Notes: generated by a model from the letters alone, not told the origin. Counted from the first letter of the stretch, positions 47,069-56,135 are shown. The stretch: DNA of 64,000 nucleotides from Nocardia sp. BMG51109 (GCF_000526215.1 NZ_JAFQ01000004.1:4588001-4652000); one strand, 5' to 3'. Made by a program: numbers and translations.

Positions 47069-47330
47069 TCCGGGCCGCGCCTCGTATTCCGAACCCGTCT
47101 CGTAGCCGGCCGCGCCTCATGCCGGCCGCGCTGCGTATCTGGGCTGTGCCTCGTGTACGGGGCCGCGCCGCGCATCCGGGCTGCGGCCTCGTACCCGGTT
47201 TGTGTTTCGTAGCCGGCTCGTCTTCGTCCCCGACTTGTGCCTTGTCGGGCTCGTCCTCGTAGCCGGCCTGTGCCTCGCATCCGGGTCATGCCTCGCACCC
47301 GGCCCGTGTCACGTATTCGGCTCGCATCGC
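47063..47330. repeat. Degenerate minisatellite, about 15 units of 15-19 bp
   Basis: The region is built of imperfect units of the form CCTCGTANCCGGGCNGTG (for example CCTCGTAGCCGGCCTGTG, CCTCGCACCCGGCCCGTG, CCTCGTACCCGGTTTGTG). It directly follows the 21-bp duplication after the Hsp70-like gene and fills half of the 533-base gap before the AurF-like gene. Neither strand gives a convincing protein. Its role is unknown. Confidence 0.75.
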
Positions 47331-47515
47331 GGGTCGGCGCTCCGGCGGAATCGCTCATCGAGCACGGCCATACCCCTATCTGGTGAACGTGATCCGGAAC
47401 ACTCTGCCCCGGGAAGCCGCCGGATAACACCCTCTTGACCAGCGCGATAAATACACACTATCGATTATTCGGTGTACAGGTGTGCACTCGAGTTCGAATC
47501 GTCGCTGTGTCACTA

Positions 47516-47543
47516 TTGACCGGTCCCCTTGTTGGTGTAACCA
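47516..47543 (+). promoter_or_regulatory. Possible promoter of the AurF-fprB unit
   Basis: TTGACC (47516-47521), a 16-base spacer and TAACCA (47538-47543) form a fair sigma-70-like pair about 35 bases before the GTG at 47578. Confidence 0.4.
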
Positions 47544-47577
47544 TGGGACACAGTTAATAGTCCGAGATGGAGAGGCT

Positions 47578-48591
47578 GTGACGACGATGTCTGTTGCCGC
47601 GACGCCCGACGTCGACCCGGTGGTCGCCCAGGCTCAGGAGTACGCCCAGAAGCTGATGCTGCTCTCGGAGGGCTCGGTCAACAAGCACTTCGATCCGTTC
47701 GAGGACATCGACTGGGACAACCCCGATTTCGCCGCCGACGCCGGCGAGGAGCGCTGGGTGCTGCCCGTCTCCGGTGACGCGCTCGGCCGCCACCCCTGGT
47801 ATCAGGCGCAGCCGCTGGAGCGCAAGATTGCCATCGGCAAGTATCGCCAGGCCAATGTCGCCAAGGTCGGCCTGCAGTTCGAGTCGATCCTGATCAGCGG
47901 CATGGTGACGCACAACTTCGGACTGCCCAACGGATCCCCCGAGTTCCGGTACTGCTCCCACGAGATGATCGAGGAGCACAACCACACCCTGATGTTCCAG
48001 GAGATGGTCAACCGGATCGGTATCGACGTACCCGGGATGGGCCCGCTGGTCAGCAAGTTCAAGTACATCGGGGCGCCGGTCGCCGCGAAGTTCCCGAACC
48101 TGTTCTTCATGGCGGTGCTGGCCGGCGAGGAGCCGATCGATCACATCCAGAAGGCGATCCTGCGCTCGGGCGACGAGGTGCACCCGATCATGCGCGGCGT
48201 GATGTCCATTCACGTGGCCGAGGAGGCCCGGCACATCTCCTTCGCGCACGAGTTCCTCAAGCAGCACGTGCCCGAGACGGGTAAGGCCAACAAGTTCGCG
48301 CTGTCGCTGCTGATGCCGCTCGTCATGTGGATCCTGGGACGGTCGATCTACACTCCGCCGCGGTCGTTCTGGCGAGAGTTCGACATTCCCGACCACGTCC
48401 GCAAGGAGCTGTTCTACGGCTCCAAGGAGGCGAAGCAGGACTTCAGCGACTTCTTCGGTGACGTGCGCACGCTCGCCAAGGAGATCGGCCTGATGAACCC
48501 GATCGCCAAGGGCATGTGGAAGCTGCTGCGGATCGACGGCCACACCACCCGGTACCGCTCGGAGCCCGTGCGCGCGGCGCGAGCCGGCTGA
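47578..48591 (+). CDS. AurF-family diiron oxygenase
   Basis: About 337 residues of the p-aminobenzoate N-oxygenase (AurF) family. Ligand motifs for the two irons are visible: EEHNHTLMFQEM in the middle helix, LAGEEPIDHIQ, and HVAEEARHISFAHEFL. AurF oxidises an aryl amine to the nitro level; relatives in mycolata are uncharacterised and may hydroxylate or N-oxidise other substrates. The GTG at 47578 (GGAG five bases before) or the ATG at 47587 could start it. A ferredoxin-reductase gene begins 12 bases after its stop and probably supplies electrons. Confidence 0.86.
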   Translation: MTTMSVAATPDVDPVVAQAQEYAQKLMLLSEGSVNKHFDPFEDIDWDNPDFAADAGEERWVLPVSGDALGRHPWYQAQPLERKIAIGKYRQANVAKVGLQFESILISGMVTHNFGLPNGSPEFRYCSHEMIEEHNHTLMFQEMVNRIGIDVPGMGPLVSKFKYIGAPVAAKFPNLFFMAVLAGEEPIDHIQKAILRSGDEVHPIMRGVMSIHVAEEARHISFAHEFLKQHVPETGKANKFALSLLMPLVMWILGRSIYTPPRSFWREFDIPDHVRKELFYGSKEAKQDFSDFFGDVRTLAKEIGLMNPIAKGMWKLLRIDGHTTRYRSEPVRAARAG

Positions 48592-48603
48592 GCGACGGTC
48601 GCG

Positions 48604-50190
48604 ATGCCCTACGTGGTCACGCAGTCGTGCTGTAGCGACGCCTCGTGCGTGTACGCCTGCCCGGTCAACTGCATCCACCCCACGCCGGACGAGCCGGACT
48701 TCCTGTCCGCGGAGATGCTCTACGTCGATCCGGCGTCGTGCGTGGACTGCGGCGCCTGCGCCTCGGCCTGTCCGGTGGACGCCATCACCTCGACGAAGAA
48801 GCTGACCGACGAACAGCAGCCGTTCATCGAGATCAATGCCGACTTCTACCGGCAGGTGCGGCCGCGGCCGGTGCTGGCCAAGCCCATTCCGGCGGCGGCC
48901 GTCCGGACCGGACAGGGTCCGCTGCGGGTCGCGGTCGTCGGTTCGGGCCCGTCGGCCATGTATGCCGCCGATGAGCTGCTGACCCAGCCGGGAGTGTCGG
49001 TGACGGTCCTCGACCGGCTGCCGGTGCCGTACGGGCTGGCCCGGCACGGCGTGGCGCCCGACCACACCCGCACCCGTCAGGTGAGCCGGCTGTTCGATGT
49101 GATCTCCGCGCAGCCAGGCTTCGGGTCGTACCTGAATGTCGAGGTGGGTGAGCATATTTCGCACGCCGAGCTGCGCGAGCACTTTCACGCGGTGATCTAC
49201 GCGGTGGGCGCCTCGGCCGATCGCAAGCTCGGCGTTCCCGGCGAGGGTTTGCCCGGCAACGTCTCCGCCACGGAGTTCGTGGCCTGGTACAACGGGCATC
49301 CCGATCACGCCGGGCGGGAGTTCGACCTGTCCCGGCGGCGCGCGGTGATCGTCGGCAACGGCAATGTGGCGCTCGACGTTGCTCGCATTCTCACCGCCGA
49401 CCCCGAGACGCTGTCCGGCACGGAGGTCTCGCCGGTGGCGCTGGCGGCGTTGCGGCACAGCAAGATCGAAGAAGTCGTGATCGTCGGCCGTCGCGGTCCG
49501 GCCGAATCCGCCTTCACGGTGCCGGAATTCGTGGGCCTGCTCGGCTCCGACGTCGATATCGTCGTGGAAGGTGAAGTGCCCGAGGCGGTTCCGGGGATGC
49601 CGCAGAAGGTGGAGCAGAAGCTGCGCCTGCTGCGCGGGGTGTCCCATCGGCCGGTGGGTGCGCGCAAGCGGATCGTGTTCCGCTACCTGTCGTCGCCGAC
49701 CGCGCTGCTGGGGACCGACGAGGTGAGCGGAATCCGGCTGGAGCGCACCGAGCTTCGCACCGACGAGGACGGCACGGTGCGGGCGGTCGGGACCGGCGAG
49801 GCCGAATCCCTCGATGCCGGACTGGTGTTGACGTCGGTCGGATATCGCGGCGTGGCGCTGCCCGGCCTGCCCTTCGACGAGCGGGCGAGCGTGATCCCCA
49901 ACGACGAGGGCCGGGTGCTCGACTCGTCCGGGGGCGCCGTCGTCCCGGCCACCTACGTGACCGGCTGGATCAAGCGCGGCCCGACGGGCTTCATCGGCAC
50001 CAACAAATCCTGTGCCCAGCAGACGGTCCGGCATCTGGTCGACGACTTCAATGCCGGGCGCCTGCCCGCACCGGCCGCGAGCGCGGCCGATCTCGACCGT
50101 CTGATCGCCGGGCGCCGTCCGGGCGCGATCCGCGGCGGCGGTGCCGCGGACCGGCCGTGGTGGAAGCGCAAGCTCCTGGCTCGCGCCTGA
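48604..50190 (+). CDS. fprB: FprB-type ferredoxin/NADP reductase fusion
   Basis: 528 residues. The first ~80 residues are a bacterial 7Fe/8Fe-type ferredoxin (CCSDASCVYACPVNC and CVDCGACASACPVDA). The rest is an adrenodoxin-reductase-like flavoprotein: VAVVGSGPSAMYAADELL for FAD, RHGVAPDHTRTRQV, VIVGNGNVALDVARIL for NADP, and the final VTGWIKRGPTGFIGTNK. This matches mycobacterial FprB. It would carry electrons from NADPH through its own clusters, most simply to the AurF-like enzyme just upstream. The minus-strand frame of 826 codons over this pair is a shadow. Confidence 0.93.
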   Translation: MPYVVTQSCCSDASCVYACPVNCIHPTPDEPDFLSAEMLYVDPASCVDCGACASACPVDAITSTKKLTDEQQPFIEINADFYRQVRPRPVLAKPIPAAAVRTGQGPLRVAVVGSGPSAMYAADELLTQPGVSVTVLDRLPVPYGLARHGVAPDHTRTRQVSRLFDVISAQPGFGSYLNVEVGEHISHAELREHFHAVIYAVGASADRKLGVPGEGLPGNVSATEFVAWYNGHPDHAGREFDLSRRRAVIVGNGNVALDVARILTADPETLSGTEVSPVALAALRHSKIEEVVIVGRRGPAESAFTVPEFVGLLGSDVDIVVEGEVPEAVPGMPQKVEQKLRLLRGVSHRPVGARKRIVFRYLSSPTALLGTDEVSGIRLERTELRTDEDGTVRAVGTGEAESLDAGLVLTSVGYRGVALPGLPFDERASVIPNDEGRVLDSSGGAVVPATYVTGWIKRGPTGFIGTNKSCAQQTVRHLVDDFNAGRLPAPAASAADLDRLIAGRRPGAIRGGGAADRPWWKRKLLARA

Positions 50191-50207
50191 TCCTCCGCAC
50201 CGAACCG

Positions 50208-50233
50208 GCCCGGGCGTGTTTCCACGCCCGGGC
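50208..50233 (+). terminator. Rho-independent terminator after fprB
   Basis: A perfect 11-bp stem, GCCCGGGCGTG and CACGCCCGGGC, with loop TTTC, followed by TTCGTGTTGT. It lies 17 bases past the fprB stop. Confidence 0.88.
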
Positions 50234-50669
50234 TTCGTGTTGTCCGGGGCGAGAGTGCGTGTCTCACACCAGAACCGATCGGTCCGTTTGGAATGGGGGA
50301 AATGCCGGATCGACTCCTTCTCGCATCGATAGCAACCTTTCAGTCATTCAGATTTTCCGGTCTTGTTCTGTGTGGCATGTGATCGTTTTGGATTCACAAC
50401 AGCGCACCGGTCGGTATGTATCGGTAATTACTGGGAAGTAGCTGGTTTCGGCGCAAATTTGCCGTTTGGGTACGATTTCAAATCCATTCGAAGGCTTGCA
50501 TGTCCGCCTATCAGGCATTTCATGATGTAGACCAGCGGGTATGAAAGTTTTTCCGCCCGTTCGGTATTGACCACCGACAATTGCCAGCTAACCTGTGGTC
50601 GCTGTTTGGAAAACGACCGCGACCACATGGATCGTCTTCGTGGGGCCGTGGTCTCGGTGCGTTGACGGG
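50234..50669. other. AT-rich gap before the second Hsp70-like gene
   Basis: 436 bases clearly richer in A and T than the rest of the window (for example around 50320-50590), with no credible gene. It must hold the promoter of the Hsp70-like gene. The change in composition suggests foreign or regulatory DNA, but no site can be named. Confidence 0.55.
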
Positions 50670-52718
50670 ATGGCAATGACAGTTGGCTTCGGCATGAGCA
50701 TCGGCACAGTGAACTCCGTCTCGGCGGTGGCCGGTGATCGCGATCGGCCGGCCGTGCGGCTGCGCCGCACGGCCGTCACCTTCGACAGCACCGGCGCCGC
50801 ATGCGTGGGCGGCATGCCGCGATTCGCCCCGGTGGCAACGGATTTCGCGGATCTCACGCGGCGGTCGGAGCCGGTGACGCTGGGCGGCCGGATCTGGACG
50901 CCGGCCGATCTGGTGGCCGCGGTGGTCGGCTGCCTCGTCGGGGCCGCCGAGCCGACGGCGGGACCGGTCGCCACCTTTCCCGCCTGCTACGGCACGCGCC
51001 AGCTGTCACCGCTGCGGCACGCCCTGGACCGTTCGGGCGCCGCCGACACCGTGCTGATGCCGGAGCCGGTGGCGGCGGTGGAATGGCTCGACGCGGAACA
51101 CGGTGTGTCGGAGTCCGGGCTCACGCTGGTCTACGACCTGGGTGGGAGCAGCCTCGACGTCGCGGTCGTGCGCACTGAGGGGGATCGTGACGAGCGGGGT
51201 GTGCTGGGCAGGGCGGTGCGCTCGCGCCGGTACGGCGGCCGTCCGCTGGGGACCGTGCTGGCGCGCTATGCCCGCACCCTGGAGCCGGGCGGGTCGGCGC
51301 CGGTGTCGAAGGTGGTCTCCCTCGACGACACCGCCCGATTACGCGCGTGGACCGTCCGCAATTCCCTTCCGCTGGTGCGGAAATGCGTGCAGGGCGCGGG
51401 CCTGACGATGCGGGACATCGACCGGGTTCTGCTCGTCGGGGGCGCCGCTCGGCCGCCCGAGGTCGCGCAGGTGCTGGCCGAACTCGGCCGGCCCGTGCTG
51501 ATGTCTCCGGATCCGGCGCACACCGTGGCCATCGGTGCGGCGACGGCCGCGGCCCGGAGGGCGGGCGCGGGAACGACTTCGGGCCGGTACGCGCGGGGCG
51601 CGGCCGTGGTGTCCAGTGCCGCGGTCGCTTCCGCGGTGGCCGTGTCGGCCGCGTCCATGCTGGGCAGCGGGCCGATCGGAACCGACGGCCCGGCACTGGA
51701 ATTCGCGCCGGCGCTGGCCGGCCCCGCGCGCGACGCCCGCCAAGATTTCGGCCGCCTGCCGCCGCTCGAGGGCCTCGACGACGCCCCGCCGCTCGGGGGT
51801 GAAGCGGAGGGGGTCTGGTCGGTGACGAAGCCCGTCGCGCGCTCGTACGGTGCAGTGGCGCAGTCGGTGTCGACGGGTGCCACGGCCGTCGCGGAGCGCC
51901 CGGTCGCCACGCGTGGTGCCCCGCCGCACACCTCGCCGATCTCCCGCCGCGGCGCCTCGCCCTATGCCGATCCGGCGCGCTTCACCAATCCGCTCCCGTT
52001 CGACAGGACTCCGAGCGGCCCCACGCCGGCCGGGCTGTCCGGTGGCCGCATCCCCTCGGTCAGCCTGCCCGGGAGCGGTGCCTTTCCCGCTCCGCGGCCT
52101 CCCGGTGGCTCGCTGTCCAATCCGTCCGAGGGGGCGGCGGGCTCCCACGCCGGCACCGGATGGGCGGGCGGAACCGGTCCCGGCGCAAAGGCTTCCGATG
52201 GCCCGGGTTCTGCTCCGATCGCGGGGTCACCCGCGGGAACGGGTTCCGCGGGGGGAGGGGCCGGTGGGGTCTCGGCCGGCGGTGCCGGGCAGAGCGGCAG
52301 TGCGGGGTTCGGCGGGGGATCGACCGGTACGGGCGGCTCGTCGGCCGGATCGGCGAGCTCCGGCGGTGACTCCTCGGGGAGCGCTCCGTCCGGCGGATCC
52401 GCGGGCGGCGGATCGGGACCGGCGGGATCGTCCGGCGGTGGCCTCGGGAACGGTGGAGTCTCCGGCGGCGGATCGGCGTCCGGCGGATCCGGCGGCGGTT
52501 CGGCTTCGGACGTCGGCAAGGCGTCCGGCGGCTTGTCCGGCGGCACCTCGAACTCCGGCGGTTCCTCGGGAGACGGTGGTTCCTCGCGACACGGTGGTTC
52601 CTCGGGCGGCAAGGATTCCGGTGGGCCCTCGGGTGGTGGCTCCAAGTCGGGTGGTTCGTCGGGGGGATCCCACGGCGGTTCGGGTGGCGGTGGAGGAGGG
52701 GGCGGTTCGCGCCGCTGA
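50670..52718 (+). CDS. Hsp70-like protein with transmembrane helix and Gly/Ser-rich tail
   Basis: 682 residues. Residues ~1-300 form an actin/Hsp70 ATPase fold: VGFGMSIGTVNSVSAV, TLVYDLGGSSLDVAVVR, and VLLVGGAARPPEVAQVL. A hydrophobic segment at ~310-333 (AAVVSSAAVASAVAVSAASM) is a likely membrane span. After a Pro-rich linker, the last ~170 residues are almost only Gly and Ser (units such as GGSSGDGGSS) ending GGSRR. It is a larger paralogue of the protein at 45887. The tail is predicted outside the membrane; function unknown. The gene ends directly against a truncated dehydrogenase remnant. Confidence 0.78.
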   Translation: MAMTVGFGMSIGTVNSVSAVAGDRDRPAVRLRRTAVTFDSTGAACVGGMPRFAPVATDFADLTRRSEPVTLGGRIWTPADLVAAVVGCLVGAAEPTAGPVATFPACYGTRQLSPLRHALDRSGAADTVLMPEPVAAVEWLDAEHGVSESGLTLVYDLGGSSLDVAVVRTEGDRDERGVLGRAVRSRRYGGRPLGTVLARYARTLEPGGSAPVSKVVSLDDTARLRAWTVRNSLPLVRKCVQGAGLTMRDIDRVLLVGGAARPPEVAQVLAELGRPVLMSPDPAHTVAIGAATAAARRAGAGTTSGRYARGAAVVSSAAVASAVAVSAASMLGSGPIGTDGPALEFAPALAGPARDARQDFGRLPPLEGLDDAPPLGGEAEGVWSVTKPVARSYGAVAQSVSTGATAVAERPVATRGAPPHTSPISRRGASPYADPARFTNPLPFDRTPSGPTPAGLSGGRIPSVSLPGSGAFPAPRPPGGSLSNPSEGAAGSHAGTGWAGGTGPGAKASDGPGSAPIAGSPAGTGSAGGGAGGVSAGGAGQSGSAGFGGGSTGTGGSSAGSASSGGDSSGSAPSGGSAGGGSGPAGSSGGGLGNGGVSGGGSASGGSGGGSASDVGKASGGLSGGTSNSGGSSGDGGSSRHGGSSGGKDSGGPSGGGSKSGGSSGGSHGGSGGGGGGGGSRR

Positions 52719-52800
52719 CCACCCGGCGCGCGGTCGCCGCGCCCACACCCGAACTGGCGCCGCTGATCAGCACCACCTCGGTTTCGAACCGCGCACTCAT
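52719..52800 (-). pseudogene. 5' remnant of a short-chain dehydrogenase gene
   Basis: From the ATG at 52800, preceded by AAAGGGGAG, the frame reads MSARFETEVVLISGASSGVG and then AATARRVV, the classical Rossmann start of an SDR enzyme. After ~29 codons homology stops exactly where the convergent Hsp70-like gene ends. The rest of the enzyme is absent, so the gene was cut when the two segments were joined. Confidence 0.75.
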
Positions 52801-52946
52801 CGACTCCCCTTTCCCTGTCTTTCTTGCGATTTCGTTGACGCGATCCAGTAGGCCCACCGACCGGCAGCCGATCCGGCGGAAGCCGAACGTCGTGTTGATG
52901 TGTCATGCGTTGCCGGGGGCGGTTTTCCGGGCGGACACTGGAACGG

Positions 52947-53666
52947 GTGGATACCAGAATCATCGGCACCGTGATGCCGGTGCTCGAGGTCACCCTGCAG
53001 CCGGACGACCGGGTGATCGCGGAGGCGGGGCAGCTGTCGTGGATGAGTGAGTCCATCCGGCTGCGCACCTCGTCACGGGTCATGGCAGGCGGCATGTTCG
53101 GCGCCGTGCGGCGCGCCTTCGCCGGCGCGGGATGGTTCATGACCGAATACTCCGCCGCTCGCCTGCCGGGGACGGTGGCCTTCGCCGCGAAGCTGCCCGG
53201 CCAGATCGTGCCGGTCGCCGTGCGGCCGGACGCGGAGTATCTGGTGCATCGGCACGGATTCCTGTGTGCCACCGGCGATGTGCGGGTGGCGCTGAGTTTT
53301 CAGCGCCGCCTGGGCGCGGGGATCTTCGGCGGGACCGGATTCACGCTGCAGCGGATCGGCGGTGCGGGAAACGCCTGGGTGGAGTTGTCCGGCGAGGTCG
53401 TGACCTACGACCTGGCGCCGGGGCAGACGCTGCGCGTGCACCCGGGACATGTCGGAATGTTCGAGGCCGGTGTCGATTTCGACATCACCGTGCTGCGCGG
53501 CATCCGCAACATCCTGTTCGGCGGCGACGGCCTGTTCCTGGCGGCGCTCACCGGGCCGGGCCGGGTGTGGCTGCAATCGCTGACGATGAGCAGCCTGGCA
53601 CACGCGGTCACGCCGTACCTTCCGCTGCCGGAGGCCGGCGATCGGCAGCGCGAGCACGGACAGTGA
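52947..53666 (+). CDS. AIM24 / TIGR00266-family protein
   Basis: 239 residues of the AIM24 beta-rich family. Typical features are VLEVTLQPDDRVIAEAGQLS, a Gly-rich turn after the first sheet, FLCATGDVRVALSFQRRLGAGIF and LFGGDGLFLAALTGPGRVWL. Members are of unknown function (the yeast homologue affects mitochondrial inner-membrane organisation). The GTG at 52947 is the best start; the frame from 52905 adds unrelated residues. It is followed after 34 bases by a HAD phosphatase. Confidence 0.85.
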   Translation: MDTRIIGTVMPVLEVTLQPDDRVIAEAGQLSWMSESIRLRTSSRVMAGGMFGAVRRAFAGAGWFMTEYSAARLPGTVAFAAKLPGQIVPVAVRPDAEYLVHRHGFLCATGDVRVALSFQRRLGAGIFGGTGFTLQRIGGAGNAWVELSGEVVTYDLAPGQTLRVHPGHVGMFEAGVDFDITVLRGIRNILFGGDGLFLAALTGPGRVWLQSLTMSSLAHAVTPYLPLPEAGDRQREHGQ

Positions 53667-53700
53667 CGAAGATGCAAGTGCATCTGCATCATCGGTAACA

Positions 53701-54507
53701 ATGGGGCGGGTGGAGACAGCAGAACCCCCGCAGTTGATAGCGCTCGATGTGGACGGCACCCTCATGGCGACCGGGGAACAGATCAGTGCCCGGGTACGGG
53801 ACGCGGTCCGGGCGGCGGTCGCGGCCGGGGCGCACGTGGTGATCACGACCGGCCGCACGCTGCTGGCCACCCGGATGGTGGTCGAGGAGCTGGGTCTCGG
53901 CGCGGGCCGGGCGCTGTGCTCGAACGGGGCTGTGCACGTGGATATTTCGAACTGGGAGCCGCTGTCGGTGCACACCTTCGACCCGGAGCCCGCGGTGGCG
54001 GTGCTGCGCACGCTGTTCCCCGACATGGTGCTGTCGGTGGAGAAGGTCGGCATCGGCACCTGGACGACGGGGTACTACCCCGGCAGCTTCCGGCTGGGCG
54101 AGTTCCGGTTCGTCGACGACCATCAGCTGAGCCTGGAACCGACCACGCGGTTGAACGGCTGGTGGCCGGGCGGCACGCTGACCGACATGGTGGAGGTGAT
54201 GGCCGAGCAGAACCTGCCCGGCGCGGGCTGGGTGCACGGCGAGCACGAGCCCTGGCTGGTGGCCTCCAAACTGGGCGTGACCAAGGGCTGGGCGCTCGAG
54301 CAACTGCGTCGCGAACTCGGTATCCCGCCCGAGGTCACCCTCGCGATGGGCGATGGCTACAATGATCGCGAAATGCTCGCCTGGGCCGGACATTCCGTGG
54401 CCATGGGCAATGCGGTGGACCCGGTGCTGGAACTGGCCGACGAGATCACCGCCGACGTCGGGGAGGACGGCGTGGCAGTCGTGCTCGAGCGCTGGTTTCA
54501 TAACTGA
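53701..54507 (+). CDS. Cof-type HAD-IIB hydrolase
   Basis: 268 residues. HAD motif I is LIALDVDGTLMATG, motif II ITTGRT, motif III Lys in GVTKGWALEQL, motif IV LAMGDGYNDREMLAWAG. The C2B cap lies in the middle. Such enzymes dephosphorylate sugar phosphates or nucleotides; the substrate is unknown. The ATG at 53701 or the GTG at 53710 may start it. Just upstream, GATGCA and TGCATC form a short inverted repeat (53669-53690) of unknown meaning. Confidence 0.9.
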   Translation: MGRVETAEPPQLIALDVDGTLMATGEQISARVRDAVRAAVAAGAHVVITTGRTLLATRMVVEELGLGAGRALCSNGAVHVDISNWEPLSVHTFDPEPAVAVLRTLFPDMVLSVEKVGIGTWTTGYYPGSFRLGEFRFVDDHQLSLEPTTRLNGWWPGGTLTDMVEVMAEQNLPGAGWVHGEHEPWLVASKLGVTKGWALEQLRRELGIPPEVTLAMGDGYNDREMLAWAGHSVAMGNAVDPVLELADEITADVGEDGVAVVLERWFHN

Positions 54508-54629
54508 CCGGTCGGGTCGTCGCCGATGCGGCCCGTTCGGAGGTAGGATAGGCGGCCGAGTGTGGTTACATCGGGGCGTACACCGGCTACCGTACCGCCA
54601 CACCATCACGAGTATCGGGAGACGACCTC

Positions 54630-55520
54630 ATGGCTGCAGAACCCACACGGTTCGGCCAAGTCGAGCAGACCGTCGTCGAGCGTGGCCCGACGGCATTGCG
54701 TATCGCGGTCGGCGGACAGTTGCGCAAGCTACGCGAGTCCCGGGGCATCTCCCGGGAGGACGCGGGCGAGCACATCCGTGGTTCGCATGCCAAGATCAGC
54801 CGGCTGGAGCTGGGCCGGACGGGTTTCAAGGAACGCGACATCCGCGACCTTCTGACGCTGTACGGCATCGTCGATCCGGAGGAGCGTGAGCCGTTCCTGG
54901 ATCTGGTCCGCAAGGCCAACGAGCCGGGGTGGTGGCAGCGGTTCGGCGATCTACTACCACAGTGGTTCGAGACCTACATCGGTCTGGAGCATGCCGCGGA
55001 GTCGATCAGAACCTTTGAGGCCCAACTGATTCCGGGCCTCCTGCAGACCGAGGACTACACCCGTGCGGTCGTCTCGCTCGGCCACGGCAAGGACGCGCCG
55101 CGCCGGGTGGAGCTGCGTCGGCGTCGGCAGGAGGTGCTGGAGCGGTCCGGCGGGCCCGGGCTGTGGGCGGTGATCGATGAGGCGGTCCTGCATCGGGCGA
55201 TCGGCGGCCGGGCCGTGCTGCGGGGGCAGCTCGAGCATCTGGCCGAGCTGTCGAACAGGAAGAACCTGACCATTCAGGTGTTGCCCTTCGAGGTCGGCGG
55301 GCACGGTGCGGCGGGCAGTTCGTTCACGATGCTGCGCTTCGCCGAGCCGGAATTGCCCGATCTGGTTTATCTCGAGCATCTGACCAGCGCGCTGTACCTG
55401 GATCGCCCGCGTGACCTGGAGATGTACCGGCAGGTCATGGACACCCTCAGCATGCAGGCGGCGACGCCGGAGCAGTCGCGCCAGATCCTGCTGAAGAGGG
55501 CCACCGAGCTCGGGGAGTAA
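54630..55520 (+). CDS. XRE-family regulator with DUF5753 domain
   Basis: 296 residues. An N-terminal helix-turn-helix (QLRKLRESRGISREDAGEHI, then SHAKISRLELGRTGF) precedes the long DUF5753 domain (LEHAAESIRTFEAQLIPGLL; ITIQVLPFEVGGHG-like NLTIQVLPFEVGGHGAAGSS). These regulators are typical of Streptomyces and Nocardia and often pair with a small DUF397 protein; the small gene that follows here is not DUF397-like. Targets unknown. Confidence 0.9.
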   Translation: MAAEPTRFGQVEQTVVERGPTALRIAVGGQLRKLRESRGISREDAGEHIRGSHAKISRLELGRTGFKERDIRDLLTLYGIVDPEEREPFLDLVRKANEPGWWQRFGDLLPQWFETYIGLEHAAESIRTFEAQLIPGLLQTEDYTRAVVSLGHGKDAPRRVELRRRRQEVLERSGGPGLWAVIDEAVLHRAIGGRAVLRGQLEHLAELSNRKNLTIQVLPFEVGGHGAAGSSFTMLRFAEPELPDLVYLEHLTSALYLDRPRDLEMYRQVMDTLSMQAATPEQSRQILLKRATELGE

Positions 55521-55588
55521 CGCCCCGGGCGCCGACCCGCGAGAGTGCCCTTCGCGGATCCGACGGTTCCATGCTGCTCGATTCCTGG

Positions 55589-55620
55589 ATCTGCCGGAAG
55601 GGGCATCTACCGGAAGGGGC
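55589..55620. repeat. 16-bp tandem duplication
   Basis: ATCTGCCGGAAGGGGC and ATCTACCGGAAGGGGC lie side by side (55589-55604, 55605-55620) just upstream of the next start, doubling a purine-rich tract. Confidence 0.85.
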
Positions 55621-55629
55621 AGGGACAAC

Positions 55630-55908
55630 GTGATAGGGCCGGATCGCCAGTTGGCGCAGCAGCGGACGAGAGCGCTCGCGGAACTGTCCGAGTTGCGCAC
55701 GATGCTGGGTAGGCTGCCGGAGGACGACCGAGGCTACGACGAACTCGCCGTCCGGAAAAGGGTGGCCGCCGCCGAGGCGTTGAACCTGGGCGTCCCCGAC
55801 CAGACGGTGCGGACTGTGGGCATGCTCGACGACCTGGAGTTCCAGCGGGCCCAGCGCGAGGCCGCGGATTTCCGCGACTACGACGCCGAGCTATACGAGG
55901 ATGGCTGA
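55630..55908 (+). CDS. Small helical hypothetical protein
   Basis: 92 residues, helical and charged (QQRTRALAELSELRTMLGRL; DDLEFQRAQREAADFRDYD), no membrane segment and no recognised domain. The GTG at 55630 is the only reasonable start. It may be expressed with the XRE regulator 109 bases upstream. Confidence 0.5.
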   Translation: MIGPDRQLAQQRTRALAELSELRTMLGRLPEDDRGYDELAVRKRVAAAEALNLGVPDQTVRTVGMLDDLEFQRAQREAADFRDYDAELYEDG

Positions 55909-55971
55909 GCCCGCCGTTGTGCGGAGTCGCAGCCTCGGGCGATCCGTGGGGTAGTCGCGCACCACCGCATC

Positions 55972-56135
55972 GTCATTCCGGCGTGCTGATGGCCGGAATT
56001 CATTGCCGCTGTGGGTGGCCGGAGTCCGCTGTTGTCGCGGGTGGCCGGAATTCATTGCCGCCTTGGGTGGCCGAATCCACTGTCTCCATGTAGTGGCCGC
56101 ACCGTGGATCCCGGCGGTGTGCCGGAATGGCGGTT
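55972..56135. repeat. Degraded palindromic repeats (family 2)
   Basis: GTCATTCCGGCGTGCTGATG begins a left arm like those at 37737 and 57020, and GGATCCCGGCGGTGTGCC near 56106 is a matching right arm. Between them the phrase GGCCGGAATTCATTGCCGC occurs twice and GGGTGGCCGGA three times. Confidence 0.55.

Noticed and set aside
47554..50034. Minus-strand open frame of 826 codons
   Set aside because: Antisense of the AurF-like and fprB genes, whose metal-ligand motifs are clear; high GC makes long shadow frames common.
50341..50590. Prophage or genomic-island boundary at the AT-rich gap
   Set aside because: Only a few hundred bases are AT-rich, and no integrase, att repeat or tRNA is present; it is better described as an unusual promoter region.
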